From Poecilobothrus nobilitatus (Eukaryota > Arthropoda > Insecta > Diptera > Dolichopodidae), in contig OX352774.1 of the NCBI GenBank assembly GCA_947095535.1, positions 207,998,965 to 208,062,964 on the forward strand: a DNA stretch of 64,000 nt, read 5' to 3'. The position numbers were made by a program, and so were the translations under genes. Below, in pieces: positions 25,139 to 38,209 of this stretch (position 1 is the first letter of the stretch; each line of letters opens with the position of its first letter). The notes beneath the pieces are model-generated. The model made no database searches. It was given only the letters and a program-made list of their open reading frames with translations, and was not told where the DNA came from.

Positions 25139-25910
25139 TAATAATCTAATCTTATCTAATTACTAAAAGAATCAAATTAGTTTTTAGTTCCATACTAAAC
25201 TTCATTAGACAGAAATCACATTGAACGTACTGCCATATACTTAAAGGCACAATTCTTAAGTTTGTCTTAAAAAAAAAAAAAATTAAGTAAATGAAACAGA
25301 GGTAATTTTTAAAATTTATAAAGTAATTTGTTATTTTATTACTAATTTATTATTTTAATAACCAACGATCAACGAAAAAATTATATTTCGATAAAATGTA
25401 CCTTCAAAAATTATATAAGCGAAAAATTTCATTAAGTACATTATTTAAATATGTTAAACAAATTTTAATTATTTTTTGTAATATGATATCGCAATAATTC
25501 TTAAGATGACGATACAGAAATAAAATTATCCTTTAATTATACAATATTTAATATCAATAACAAAAATAAAAAATATTATGATAATTTTAATTTAAATATT
25601 TTTAAAATAAATTACTTTTCAAAATTCTCTAAGGATTAAAAAAAAATTTTTTTTTCTTTATATATATAATATATTGAGAATTTAGAAATCTTGCATCCTT
25701 GACATGAAATCTATATGTTTATTTACAAACACTACTAATATATATATAATTAGTTTTTAATTATATCTAATCCTGACGTAATTTTCACACACATTAAATA
25801 AACATAAAAAACAAAAATTTTTAAATATGCAAAACGAGAAAAAAAAGGATATTTATAATAATTAGAATTCAAATTGTATAGTATCCTGTTTCATAAATGG
25901 TAATATTTCC
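25139..25910. other. AT-rich non-coding stretch
   Basis: Nothing gene-like; TATCCTTT-type words at 25527 and 25844. Confidence 0.6.
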
Positions 25911-25914
25911 TTAC

Positions 25915-26001
25915 CTGGTGATGCCGCATTCATTTATAATTTATAATTTAAATTAAAAAAAAATAAAAAATTAAAATAAAAATTGCTTCCATTTAACATA
26001 C
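25915..26001 (-). other. candidate RS-exon / cryptic cassette downstream of a ratchet site
   Basis: On the minus strand, the 87 bases between the acceptor junction at 26002/26001 and CACCAG|GTAAGG at 25915/25914 have the layout of a recursive-splicing exon: it begins with the ratchet donor GTATGT and ends in a near-consensus donor. It contains early stop codons in the frames I read, so it is unlikely to code. It could also be an ordinary untranslated exon. Confidence 0.35.
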
Positions 26002-26031
26002 CTGAAATGGAAAAAAAAAAAAACAAAAATT
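26001..26031 (-). other. candidate recursive-splice (ratchet) site, strong
   Basis: Read on the minus strand, an almost pure T tract (13 T, then CCATTTCAG ending at 26002) meets GTATGT (26001-25996) with no base between. Both halves are close to consensus: a polypyrimidine tract with TTTCAG, and a fly donor. The combination is what defines zero-length-exon ratchet sites in long fly introns (described for Ubx and other giant genes). It implies transcription right to left through this point. Confidence 0.5.
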
Positions 26032-29000
26032 AAAATTTTTGCAAATAATAAATAAGCATGTATATATACACATAAAAAATAAATATTAAAAGGATAATTA
26101 TGAAAATAAAATGCAAATTAAGTACATATAATTCGCTATTTGATAACGGTTTTAAAAAGAAAATCAAAATTTTATTTTTTTTTTTTTTAAATTTTCCAAA
26201 CAATATCAGGTTACAGTTATCAAATAGAAACCTATTTTTTTTTTTTTAAAGGATAACAACATATTTTTCCCTTACCTTGAATTGATTTTTTTCTTATGAC
26301 AACTTTATCGAAAACAAAATTTTTTAAATAATTTATAAATTTTTGTTGAGATTCGAATTATTTTCACCCCATTTCTTATTTATATCGAGTGTAACAAAAC
26401 TCCCAAGTAATTTTTTACTATAATAATCTTTGTTTTTTCGTTTGTTTTTTGTGAGCCAAACCCCCCAAATAAATATAAACCGATACCATTTTTGACACGT
26501 CATAAGAAAGAATGAGTCATCAAACATGTTTTCAAACTAAATATGTACATATACGTATACATATAATAAGAAAATACAGTTAATATACAGTTACTTTAAT
26601 TTGTATATATACACCTTAAAAAAAATTTTCTTTTAAAAAAAAACCCTTATCGTTTAGACCCATCATTTTACACCCCAAAAATAATAACTAATCTCCATCC
26701 AACCTTCAATACACCATTTTTTCTTTACTATTTTCTATTAAAGACAAAAATGCTTTTGTTGCAATTTATAGAATAGACAGAAACAAATAAACGACGATAA
26801 AAATATATATTTTTTTTTTGGTTTTGTTTAAGGTTTAATGAAACCAGGATATGGGGTTACCATATTATATTATTTAATGCAACCAGTGAATTACAGAAAA
26901 AAATTGTGATGGTAGTAGTATATATAGGTGTTTATTCACTTTTTCTTGCTTTCATTTTTTTTTTTTACTTATATTTTTATAAACAAAAAAAAAAAAGCTT
27001 CATTCAATCAATTTCCTGAAAAAAGTATCGTATTCGTCGTTTAAATCATTAATTAAGGCGTAAAACTTTATTTAAAAAAAAAAATACTTTTTAAACTTTT
27101 ACTTTTGCTTAGTTGAAATCTCAAAAGTTTTTTTTTTTTTCGAAAAACCTTTGTATCACTCAACCCTCTTCCATTCAGTTATTAATATTGCCAGACAACA
27201 GAAGGTTCGTGATTTAAGATTACTTTGATCTTATTGATACGTATCTATAATATCAATTTCGAACCAACATTTGAATATTGACCAAGTTTTTTAGAGCTTT
27301 TAAGCACTCTTCATTAAGTTCATCTTTTTCTTCTTTATGTCCTTTACCCATTATTCGAATACCTCGTTTAATTTTGTTATTGTTTCGAAAGTCGTTTAAT
27401 TTAGGGATATATTTTATTCAGCTCACAGGAAGTTCATTTTCGATCTAATTGACATATGTTTATATAAATATTTCATAAACACCATTTATCAAAGGAGTTT
27501 TTGCAATAAAATCAATTCAAAGCTATTTACAAAAGTAAATCAAACTACTCGACAGTAATGTAGTATCCTCAAAATTTCAAAATACAACCCTGATTTATTA
27601 AAAAAATTACTTTATTTTAAAATTGGGTGAGCAATTATTTAGACAAAGACAAGGAACGAGGAGAAAATATACATAAAGCAATAGAAATCATATACAAATA
27701 ACTAAAAAAAAAAATATATACTGAGTAATGATTCAACAATTTATTCAGACACACTTACATCACATCATATAAAAACAAAAAAAAAAAGCATTAAGTGAAA
27801 TTCATCATCATTATAAATTTTGAAGCCCTGCAGCATCTTTTTAATGTTAAAATATTAAAGTGAAACAAATCAAAAGTCCTTTTAAACCTAGTTTTTTTAT
27901 TTTCTTCTAGATTTCCAGTTAATAAAAAAATATACAAAAAATAAAAAGGATTAAATGAAAATCAAAAGAAAATGAAATCATGTTAACTATGTAAAGCGTA
28001 TCTTTAATTGAACATAATGTTTATTAATAAACAAACTAAAAAAAAAAGAATATAATTAGGACATCATTTTACTTTATAAAATGATTCCCTAAAAATACGG
28101 GTTAACCTAATTATTTGCTTTGTTTTTTAATAAAGGATATTATTCCAGGACAAAAAATATGGATCAAATGAATCAGTAAAACATTTAACCAAAATATTTT
28201 CCATTCAAAAAATAAATAATTATTTTAACAAAATTAGTATAGATGGCCTCAAAATTAAATTATTAAAACAAATCAGCAAAACCTCAAATTCTCTATTTCT
28301 CGCACATTTTATTCAAATTTTTGAATTTCAACCACATGTACCATTCTACCATCATAATTTCAACGGAAGCATTAATAAATTTTTCAATATTGATTTTCAA
28401 TAATAATAAAAAGAAAAAAAAAAATCTCTAAAAATATTCTGATGCGTGTAATACAATTCAATTAAGAAAATACAGAAAAAAAAACATTTCTACAGGACAT
28501 TTACCTTTTCATAATGAATGAATGAATCACTATGACACTAAGCCACTACACTCCAAAATAATATGTAGTATCAAATCATTTCAAATAATTCATGTATTCA
28601 GTTCAAAACAAAACATAAAATAAAAAAAAAAAAATCTATCTATCATTTGTACATACGCACGAGTTCTGCTCATTATATCAAAAAATCCTGCTGTGTCAAA
28701 AACAATAATTTTTTTTTTTGGTTTTTGTTTTGGATAATGATGACTTTTCTAACTAAATAAATGATATTAAAACATTAGATACATATATTGAATATCAAAA
28801 ACAACCATCATAAAGCATATAAAATAATAAAAATATTCAACATTTTTTCCATATTGACTATTTATTAATAATCAATCAATCAATTTTACAAATCAATATC
28901 ATATATATATACTGAACGATATACAATATTAATGTACATCATACAGATAATTTTACTAACAAAATAAGTTTAGACAAATCAATTCTGATCATAAGTTATT

Positions 29001-29270
29001 TATAGGTCCAAAAAAAAATATATATATATATACAAAACTTTACGAAAAGGATAGCAAATGGTAATATTATCCTCCTATATATACTAATAAATCACTAAGT
29101 ATCGTAAATCAAAAATATTCAAATGAAAATATAAAAAAATCCTGCGGGTCTTTAGTACAAGGTATTGTCTGGTATTGTTTAATCATCATCTGATCTCACA
29201 CACAAACTTTTATTTTTCGAATAAACTTTCTCTTCATATACTGAGTTTCTCTTAAGTAATGACTACTTTA
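26032..29270. other. AT-rich non-coding stretch
   Basis: No gene is recognised. Several isolated donor-like sequences lie on the minus strand (for example AAG|GTAAGG near 26276) but lack an acceptor. TATCCTTT-type words occur at 26089, 26248, 28132 and 29046; AGGACAT/ATGTCCT at 27337, 28061 and 28495. Confidence 0.6.
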
Positions 29271-29292
29271 CTCTCTCTCTCTCTCTCTCTCT
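29271..29292. repeat. (CT)11 microsatellite
   Basis: Uninterrupted CT dinucleotides from 29271 to 29292. On the minus strand this is a GAGA tract of the type bound by GAGA factor and CLAMP in flies, though a run of this length can arise by slippage alone. Confidence 0.9.
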
Positions 29293-30784
29293 TACTTCTT
29301 TTCCTACAAAGCTACACTCAATTTTATAACAGTTTAATTTATTAACGCTTGCAAAAATATTTTAATTTCATTTCAACATATGATTTATTTGATGTGGTCG
29401 AAGTGGTTTTTGTGGTTTTGACTGTCCAAAAAAAAAAAATTATAAAACTAATAGGGAATACAGAATACTTAGTGTGTCATATTAAATTGACAACAGTGAA
29501 TTCATGATTGATATTAATGACAAAATTATTATTATTTAGGATCAAAAGGATCAATATCAAAAAAAAAAAAAACAAAAAATTATTTGACAGTAAGTAAATA
29601 TAGTAACAAGGAAGTATGTAAAACAAAAGGTTTTTTAAAGGCGCGCATATTTTCAAAAAGAAACAATATGAACAATATAAGGATTATACTTTTTTTGCAT
29701 TAAATTTTTTTAATTTTTCATAGAATTTTTCATATATAAGAAAAAATTTATGAAAAATCAAGAAATTCAATTTTAAGAAAACCATACGTTCAGAAAATCG
29801 ATTAACACACATGTAGAAATAAAATATTAGAGCTGTAATTTTCATGTTTTACTTAAGAAAAAATTGTACAGATGTCCAAAAATAGTGGATTTTCAATTTT
29901 TGATCCCCAAATCGTTAAATAGTGACATCGTTAATCATGACAAAGCGTAAAAGGGTTTTTTGATGTAACTTTATTCATAAATATCTTCCTTCTCTTTAAA
30001 TTTCAAGACTCTCGAGTAAAAGAATTACAAAGATACAGAGGAATCGAAATTTTTAAAAATTATGGTTTTAGAAATACAACAGTTGAACAGTAAATTTAAA
30101 TACCAAATTGCAAAAAATAAACAAAAATTATATAATTTATATATAGCTTCAAAAATTTGCTTGTCGTTTGATGTTTTTAGATTAAAAAAATATTTGTCAG
30201 AACTTGAAACATAATCATTTGAAAATAATGTTCTTTACAACTTTAAAACTTTAAGGTGTAAGGCTGTAACTTCATAATAGAGGAAATTACATAAAAATAA
30301 TTATTCCATATCTCTATGTTGAACTCTTTCTTAATTTGTAAACAGACAGACGGATGGACAGAGATGGACAGTAAAACTGTTAAGAAAATTTTTCACAAAA
30401 TTTTTATGGGAAATCTTCTAAAATAATAAAAATTGAATTTTCATATGAATATTAGTAAGGATATCATAAAATATAAAACAACAAATAATAAAATTACTGA
30501 ATATTTACATGTGTACAGAGTGTTTAAAAAAAATAAAATTATTAAAAAAATACAGGCTATGTAAAAATCTAATGATTCAGTTAGTCAATTCTTTATTATT
30601 TTCAATGGTAATTAGTTTAATTACAACATCACTTGGAATGATGCAACTATAATATTAAAAGATTTTAAGCCATCAAAGAGTGTTTTCGAATATTCTAAAC
30701 ATATAATAAATTGAACAGTCTTAACAAGTTTTTGAAATTCATATATCACTATACAACCTCTTTACATATCTAGGTAAAAACACT

Positions 30785-30787
<3 letters not shown>
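29293..30787. other. AT-rich stretch with a possible decayed mini-me-like element
   Basis: 29870-30420 is less AT-rich, contains phrases of the sort found inside mini-me-like elements (a run about thresholds of TTTGATCCCC and AAATTTCAAGACTC) and an imperfect GACAGACGGATGGACAGAGATGGACAG tract split over 30344-30370. The resemblance is weak and no termini are seen. Confidence 0.35.

Positions 30788-30829
<42 letters not shown>
30788..30829. repeat. (AT)21 microsatellite
   Basis: Forty-two bases of pure alternating AT, the longest perfect dinucleotide run in the window. Confidence 0.95.
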
Positions 30830-30833
<4 letters not shown>

Positions 30834-33589
30834 TCTATTACACTTCGTATTGCAGTTAATAATCTCCAAAGTTCGTATGTTTTACTAATCTCCAAAGCTT
30901 AGATTTATTTCCAAAAAAGCTTCTAAAAAAATTATTTAATTATTTACTGAACATACTAAATTGATCCTTAAGACATCCTGTACATTTGTTCATAAGTATC
31001 AATAAAAATGTAAATATGTTTAATTATATCCTTCGAAATAATTTTTATTTTCAAAATTCCAAAGGTATATATATATATACATACTTAAGTCCTTTATTTT
31101 GCGGTTAATGTGGTGATTGTGGTTTTCTTTCATTTTTTCCCGTTCTATTTTCTGGATTATCATGGATAATCAATTAAATAATATCCACATATGTGTACAT
31201 AATTATGTATATTTTGATGAAATAATAATTGAACAAAAAAAAAAAAAAAAATCGAAAATTCAATAATAAAATTAATAATTAATGAAACAAGGAAGGATTA
31301 AAATAAAGACTAGAATTACTTACGTAAAATGGATTTAAGAAAAAAAAAAAACAAAATATAAAAAAAAACATAAAATCAATGTAAATTATTTAAATGAAAT
31401 TTCAATAAATTACTAAAGGGATATTTCAAATGAAATTAAAATAGATTACAGATTATTCGTATATAAAATTAAAGATTTTAAAGTGATTGAATTTTATTTT
31501 AGTTAAAAAGTAAAAAGGACTAAGTATAACAAAAATATCAGAAAATTTGTGCAATTTATGTATTCTATTTTGTTTATATTTAAATTGAAATATAGGAAAA
31601 ATAAGAAAACATTTGTAAAGATCATACATATAAGATTTTACTGAAAGATGAAAATTTTGATTTGAAAATTTTGTTGGATAAACTGATAAAATCTTGTAAA
31701 CATGAAAACTTTTGCAAAGTACGTACAGGTCTATATATAATATAGAAATTTTGAAACGTGGTTTGAATTCATTCAGAATAAATAAGAATTACAGCAAAAG
31801 TCAGTTAAATCTGCAACATTTCTGTTTTCATGAAATATTTCTGTTCATATCCTTTTAGACTGCAAAGAAATTTAAGATTAAGATTGTAAGATTTTTCTTA
31901 TAAGTTTAGAACTCAAATGTAATTGTATATAAGTTAAATGTGAATGCCAAATTTTATCATCAACGTCACCCACTTAAAAGTTACACGATAGTACAGAGTA
32001 TTATGTTTTACCTTTAGATTTTTTTGAGTTTATCAAGTAGTATTAAATCTCACAATATTTTTTGTATGAACTACAGAAAAAACGTAGAACAATTTTGACG
32101 GAAAAACTCTGGACGAAAAATCGGGTATTGGCGATTTTGAGTATATAAGTAATTTAAAAAACAAAAGGAAGAAAAAGATCTATATATATATGGGATCGAA
32201 CATCATCTGATTTTTAAAGGTTTGAGACGATCTAGTAAAAAACAACAGTCGATAGAAAAATCTTATATCAAAAATTTTAGAACAAAATTTTAAAAGTAAA
32301 TATCTTAGCAAAAAGACGAGTTTGAGATTCTTTGCTTCATTTTTAGATCCAATTATACGAATCCATAAGCCCAACTACAAGTAATTGTGTATAATTCTTA
32401 ATAAATTAGTTCTTATTAATTTGACGACGAAAATATTGGACAATTTCTAGTTCAGAACTACTTAAAAATTAAGTTAATTTTTACTTGCATGAGATAAAAA
32501 TAAGCATTAATTATATTAAAAAATACAAACGTATATATATAATTAAGAACTCTCAAGCTATATTTAATCAAAATTTCTAGTAATAATAATTTTAGTAATA
32601 ATATCTACCATATTACAATTATATCATCTTTTATTTCTACTAAAACTATAAAAACATAAGTATACCATCAAATTTCATGATTTCTAACCACTTTTTATAC
32701 GTATATACACAATTTTTCCTTAAAACAATGTCAATCGAAATTCAAAAGAACAAATTTATCTTGTTGCAACATTTTTTTCCCCATTTTTGTTTCAAATCCT
32801 GACAAGAGATCATTAATTTTCTTTTACTATGATTACGAAAAACCATATTAGTTTGAAAATAACGATTAAAACAAGGTACAAAAATAAAAAGTACTTTGAT
32901 TTCAACATTTGTTTTCTTTTATATATATAATATATATATATATAATAAATTTAAAGTATACATATAGAAGTTATTTAGGGCAGACAGGACAATTATAGGA
33001 AAAAAAAAAACAGTGAACCGACTATTCCTCCTTTTTTTTTTGTCCTTTTAATTACTGCAGAAAAACAAAAAAAAAAAACAAAAACTTAAATACCAGACAT
33101 TTTGAAAGAAATAAAACTGTAATACAAATGAACACCAGAATTATTTATTTAAAACTATTGATGAGTATTACAATTTTTTTTTTTTGTTTTTGCTTTGTAT
33201 TATTGTGAAAAGGCCAAGGATCAAAAATATAAAGATGAAGAAGAACTCAAACCAAAAATAAATGAATTAAATTTAATGAAAATTTTCTATGAAAAAGCAA
33301 TACACAAGTAATAGCAATTAAAGACATTTGGCAAAAATTAAAAATCCATTTCCTTTGACAGGATAACACAAGTGTTGACTAAATACTTTATTTTACTAAT
33401 GGTTTTTTTTCTTTTTTTTTTGCATTTTATCATTTATAGAAAAGATGATAATTTAAAATGTTTTAAAAATGAAAAGAAAATTCATGAATTTCAAATTTAA
33501 GATTTTTTAATTTTCTTTCGTTTTTTTTTTAATTTTTTGAAAATTTTTTTATGGATAATTTATAAAATGTGAAGAAATTTTTTTTAAGT
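30830..33589. other. AT-rich non-coding stretch
   Basis: No gene is recognised. 32080-32350 is slightly less AT-rich and may be another decayed element. TATCCTTT occurs at 31848. Several TA-rich runs (31065, 32930) are present. Confidence 0.6.
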
Positions 33590-33880
33590 TAGCAGGCATA
33601 ATGACACTCTTATTCTATTGAATTAAAATCAATAATGCCTTCCTTCAAGCAATTACAATGCAACACAAGGGAGGCTACAAGTGCTCATTTCTATACTGTG
33701 AAAATTCCTAAGTGATTTAAAACTGGTTACGGAAACTCATTTACTGTGAGAACCAAACTCTTCCTTATTATCCTATTTTCCTCCAATTCCTCCCTTCAAC
33801 TTATTACCTAATCCTATAATAACTTTATATAAAGGAATCCTTTCCCAGTGGGTTGGGAAGCTGGTAAAAAAAAAATTTAA
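33590..33880 (+). mobile_element. possible retroposed repeat ending in an A run
   Basis: This GC-enriched patch has a C/T-rich part (33770-33800), then AAAGGAATCCTTTCCCAG, TGGGTTGGGAAGCTGG and an A run at 33864-33874. A C-rich part, a G-rich part and a terminal A run also occur in that order at 58.55-58.80 kb, which may be the same family. No promoter boxes or target-site duplication were found. Confidence 0.3.
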
Positions 33881-36514
33881 TATATTAATCATAATTCGAA
33901 TTTTTACGATGGAATATGAGAGATATGGGAAAAGGAGCCTTTCTTTAATCCCTAAGAAGTAATGTGGTCTGAAACATTTATAACTTTCGAAATAAGTTAT
34001 GTTAGATTTATATTTTCAAAAATGAAAATTAGTTTAAATATTGGGAAAGTAAAAGGAGAGTTTAAAAGGTTATTAATTTATTTTATTTAACGTACTATCA
34101 ATTTAATTCAAGGCTAAATAAATTAATTTAAAATGAAAATGATCAATTATTTTTCAGGAAACATTAGGTTAAGTTTTCATAAAAACAAAATTTACGCTAA
34201 TAAGTAATTAGTATTTTACTTTTCATAATTCAAAATAATCGCTATAATTATCCCCTGAATCCCCTTTGAGCCTATAAAAATCCATGAGATCCAAAATCTA
34301 AAGATATTACATATTTATTATTTTTTCAGTAATTACAAAAATTTCAATTTTAATATTTTATTTTAAAATTTGCTTATTTTCGTTTTCCTTATAAAAAGTT
34401 TTCCTTTTATTATTGCTGTAATCATTTATCCTAGCACTTATATTAGTTACAAACCCTTTAAAGTAATTATTTTAAAGATGTTCTAGGTATATGTATAATT
34501 TAAATATTTGAAGATTAAACATAATTTCGATATTAAAATATTAGATACGGAATAAGGTGGGAGCTTTAGGAACATTGCTAGAAGCAATTCTTTAATTTTA
34601 TAATCAAATGGAAAATTAAAAATATAATTGGAGATGTCAGATCTGTATTGGATAGCCTAAAGATTTGACGTCTTTAAATACAGGATTTTTCTATGAGAAA
34701 ACATTTCTAACTTTAACTATGTTGCATCAGTAAGTCAAGTCAGATCAAATATTATGTAAAGTCATGATTATTCTTATGTTTAACCTTTCATTGCCCAGTT
34801 CAAGGATATATAATTAATAGTAAAGCCAAACAAAGTTCAGTACTTTTCTATTTGTTCAGATTTTTGAAATTTTTTTCTTATTAATATACTTTTACTTCTT
34901 ACTAATATATTTAAGCAGATTAATTTTTAAAATGTACAAATTAGTTTAAAAATTATCTTTTAAAAATACTTTTTTTTTTTTATATCCTAACATTTACCAA
35001 ACGTAATACATATACCGAAGTATCATCATAACTCATAAGTAGGTACAATCATTAACATTCTTATTTTTTTAACTTCAAAATGAGGTTAATTTTGGAGTGT
35101 TTCGCCCATCCAAACAATACTGCACTCCTAAGTAAGTAAATTGTAGAGTTAGACTACCTTGATAACTCCAACAAAATTTTTATCCACCGCAGTGCTTTAT
35201 ATAAAATTTTAATAAAATGAACTGCGAGATGTAAAAATAGAATAAAAATTTATTTAAATAAAAAAATATTTTTCTAATTCAAAAAACTATCATAAAAAAA
35301 AAAAATTAATAATTTTTATTTCAATATTTCATATTTTTTTATTTTTATAATTAAACATTTTTTATAATAAAAAAAAAAGAAAAAAAAAAACATTTTATTA
35401 ACTAAGCCATCTAGTTGTCATATTTCAAAACAAAAATTTTAATTTTGTTAAGTGTCTTTGCTACATTGTAACTGTATAGTATTTGTATAAATATATTAAA
35501 TATATTTTTTGTTATACAAATATTATGTTATATGGTAATATCAGGTTAAATATACAATTCTACAAAATTTGTTATATTTCAATATGTATATCAGAATCAG
35601 AAATTATTACATCGTTTATGAATATCAAAGACAATATCCATACCAGTTCGTGTATAAAAGAAAAGCATAAATCTGTTATACAATTACATTAAAAGGTTCA
35701 TGACCAAACTAAATTTAAATTTTCAAAAGAATTATAAATTTATCGATAAATCTGAAAATAAATTAAACGATAACATTTGTATTTTTTTTTTTCTTTTACA
35801 GAAGATAAAAAAAACCATTGTAATGAAAATTCATTTCAAGGACATTTTGTTTTAGGCATTATTAAAGAAGAATAATTTAAAATTCTTTAATATTTCAAGA
35901 TTTTACAAATTGTTACATAATTATTGAAAAAATTGAAATAGTACCTACCAAATATTTTTGTTTTAAAGCGAAAAAGTGATATAATGGCATTTTAATTATA
36001 TTTTTTTAATGTCGGTATTTAAGTACACAAATGATATTTAATGTCCTTGAAATTATTGAACAAGATGTGGCCTTGTTTTCGTAATATATAACACTTTATT
36101 CTATTAAAGTAATTTCAAAAGTTCTACAAACTTAAAACTTATTCAAAGTAATTAATTTTATTTATTAAAAGTTTGATTTATTTTTTGATTGATACTGAAA
36201 ATGAAAAAAATTCAAAATATTTTTAATGGGATTTTAAATACGTTAAAAAGGCTCTTGTATTCATGTCTCAAACCCCATGTTTTAAAATCTCACGTTGCAC
36301 GATATTTTTCTTGATATTTTCATTGTGTTTCACTATTTTAAATTCTTTGATGTTTAAATATGTATATAAAATAATAATTAAGGAGGATTTAAAGTTTATG
36401 GTTGTTAAATCAGAGTTTCAATAATTTGTTTAGCAGATGTTTGAAAGCAGCAGTCCACACTATTCCTCTGTCAGACTGATTATTATACGGAAGAGTTTCA
36501 AATAAAAGGAATTT
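33881..36514. other. AT-rich non-coding stretch
   Basis: No gene is recognised. 34230-34300, 34540-34700 and 35020-35160 are slightly less AT-rich but match nothing I know. The frame at 35483-35692 has no motif. Confidence 0.6.
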
Positions 36515-36543
36515 CTTTACGTAGCCATTATAGTTACGTAAAG
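36515..36543. repeat. 9-bp perfect inverted repeat
   Basis: CTTTACGTA and TACGTAAAG flank an 11-nt spacer, followed by TCAC and an A run. Stem and loop sizes equal those of the mini-me hairpins at 46.2 and 51.2 kb, but the sequence is different. Confidence 0.6.
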
Positions 36544-36727
36544 TCACAAAAAAAAAACCGATTTCAATCAAATGATTTTCAAATACATAGTGAATTTGAT
36601 CGTTATTTTTATTTTAGCCATACTGATTATTATAAAAATATTGTCAATGCAATTTATACCGGAAAAATTATAAATTTATAACGGAGACCGAATATGTACA
36701 TATAGTCCTTTTTCCAAAACTTTAATT

Positions 36728-36815
36728 TTTGAGACACAAGATTTTGACAAGCGAGATCTTGACACAAACTTTTGAACCACAAGATTTTGATACGCGATCT
36801 TTCACACCCTACCCG
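36728..36815. repeat. imperfect 43-bp tandem repeat
   Basis: Two units with the shared string CACAAGATTTTGA at 36735 and 36778, each followed by a CG-bearing GCGAGATCTT/CGCGATCTTT phrase. The downstream TACCCGTATT at about 36820 recalls the ends of the mini-me-like elements, so this could be a scrap of one. Confidence 0.6.
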
Positions 36816-38205
36816 TATTAAATATTGATAATGTCTTAAATATACAGCTACAACCTCAGTATCATGTAATAATTCTTTATAATTATTGTCAATTTTTTAG
36901 TTTGAATTTAGATCAGTCCTGTTCGACCTAAAATTGGACAGCATGATTTTTATCACTTAATTACAAACACCCTTAATTACAAGGTAAATATGAAAAATAT
37001 GAAAAAGAATCGAACTAGAATTAGTATCCTAAACAAATTTAATAATAAATTTTAAAGTATTTCCTGATATTACATTTGTGTCAACGGCAAATATAGGAAA
37101 ATTTAGAAAAAAACAAAAATGTTTTAATATTATTTATTTATCTTTTAAAAATTTTAAAGCTTTAATAATAATAATTATTTTTTAAATACTTTCTGTATCT
37201 TTTTTAAAAACCTCATTTCTTTCTAAAAACAAAAAACACAGATTTTCTTATTCACATAAAAAAAAATAAAAACTATTAACATAAAAATTTATTTTAGGTT
37301 TTCTCTTATTTTTTTTTTTTTTGCTAAAATAAAGATTTTGGTGAATTTAATTTTTTTTTTCCTTTTGATATTTTTCTTATTTTTATTTATCATATTATCC
37401 TTCACACTTCTCTAACTTCTCTATAGGATTCAAAAAAATATTATTTAAATAAATTCATGTATACTTTTTTTTTTAACTCAAATAGGTTATGATTTAAAAA
37501 AAAAATAAGGAAAATTTGGTCGGAAAATTTAAAGATGTTTTTCCCAGAAAATTTTTTTTTTTTGTTTTTTCAAATTAAAATAAAAAAAAAAGATTTATTA
37601 AAAAAAAGGTTTTTAAAAAAGGTAACGGTAAATTTAAGCTTGTATCTAACAAACACTGAGATGACTGCAGCAAAGATCGGTATCTTAGTATCTGGTGGTA
37701 CTAAAAAGTACCAAAAGTAGAAAAATAATACAAGAATAATGCCGTTAGAAAGACCTCCATCCAAATTCAAACTAAATCCTTTTAGGAAGAAAACGGAATC
37801 CTCTCAAAATTCCGCAGAACGATTCATTTTAATTGACTACAGTAAGAAATAAGTCTCTTACCTTATACAAAATATACAAAAGTAATTTCACCTTACATAC
37901 ATATACGGCTAAAACTCAATGAATAATCATTTTTTTAACAGGATAACTTTTAAGAATGGGATTTTTAAATGAAGCGCTCATTTTTCGGCTTAATTTCGGT
38001 TATACATATCTATTACAGGTAATAATAGCTACAAAATTCGTTATTCTGTCGCGCTAAAAAATAAGAGAAACATTAACAAAATACGGAACTAAAATAGATA
38101 GAAAAACAATCAACCACATTTTTTGTAAGATAGAAAGAAAAAAGTTCGCCGAATTGAAATGGACGTGACTTTTGATATTATTCTACAAGTATCGTATAAG
38201 TTCAT
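36816..38205. other. AT-rich non-coding stretch
   Basis: No gene is recognised. 37660-37720 contains GGTACTAAAAAGTACC, a 5-bp stem with a 6-nt loop, inside overlapping chance frames on both strands. Confidence 0.6.
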
Positions 38206-38209
38206 TATA

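Noticed and set aside
27262..27422. Minus-strand frame containing MGKGHKEEKDELNEECLK
   Set aside because: It looked coding-like, but has no family match I can recognise, no good acceptor in front, and short length; left as chance.
31316..31330. Minus-strand GTAAGT preceded by a T-rich tract
   Set aside because: The bases before GTAAGT are TTTTAC, so there is no AG for an acceptor; not a ratchet site.
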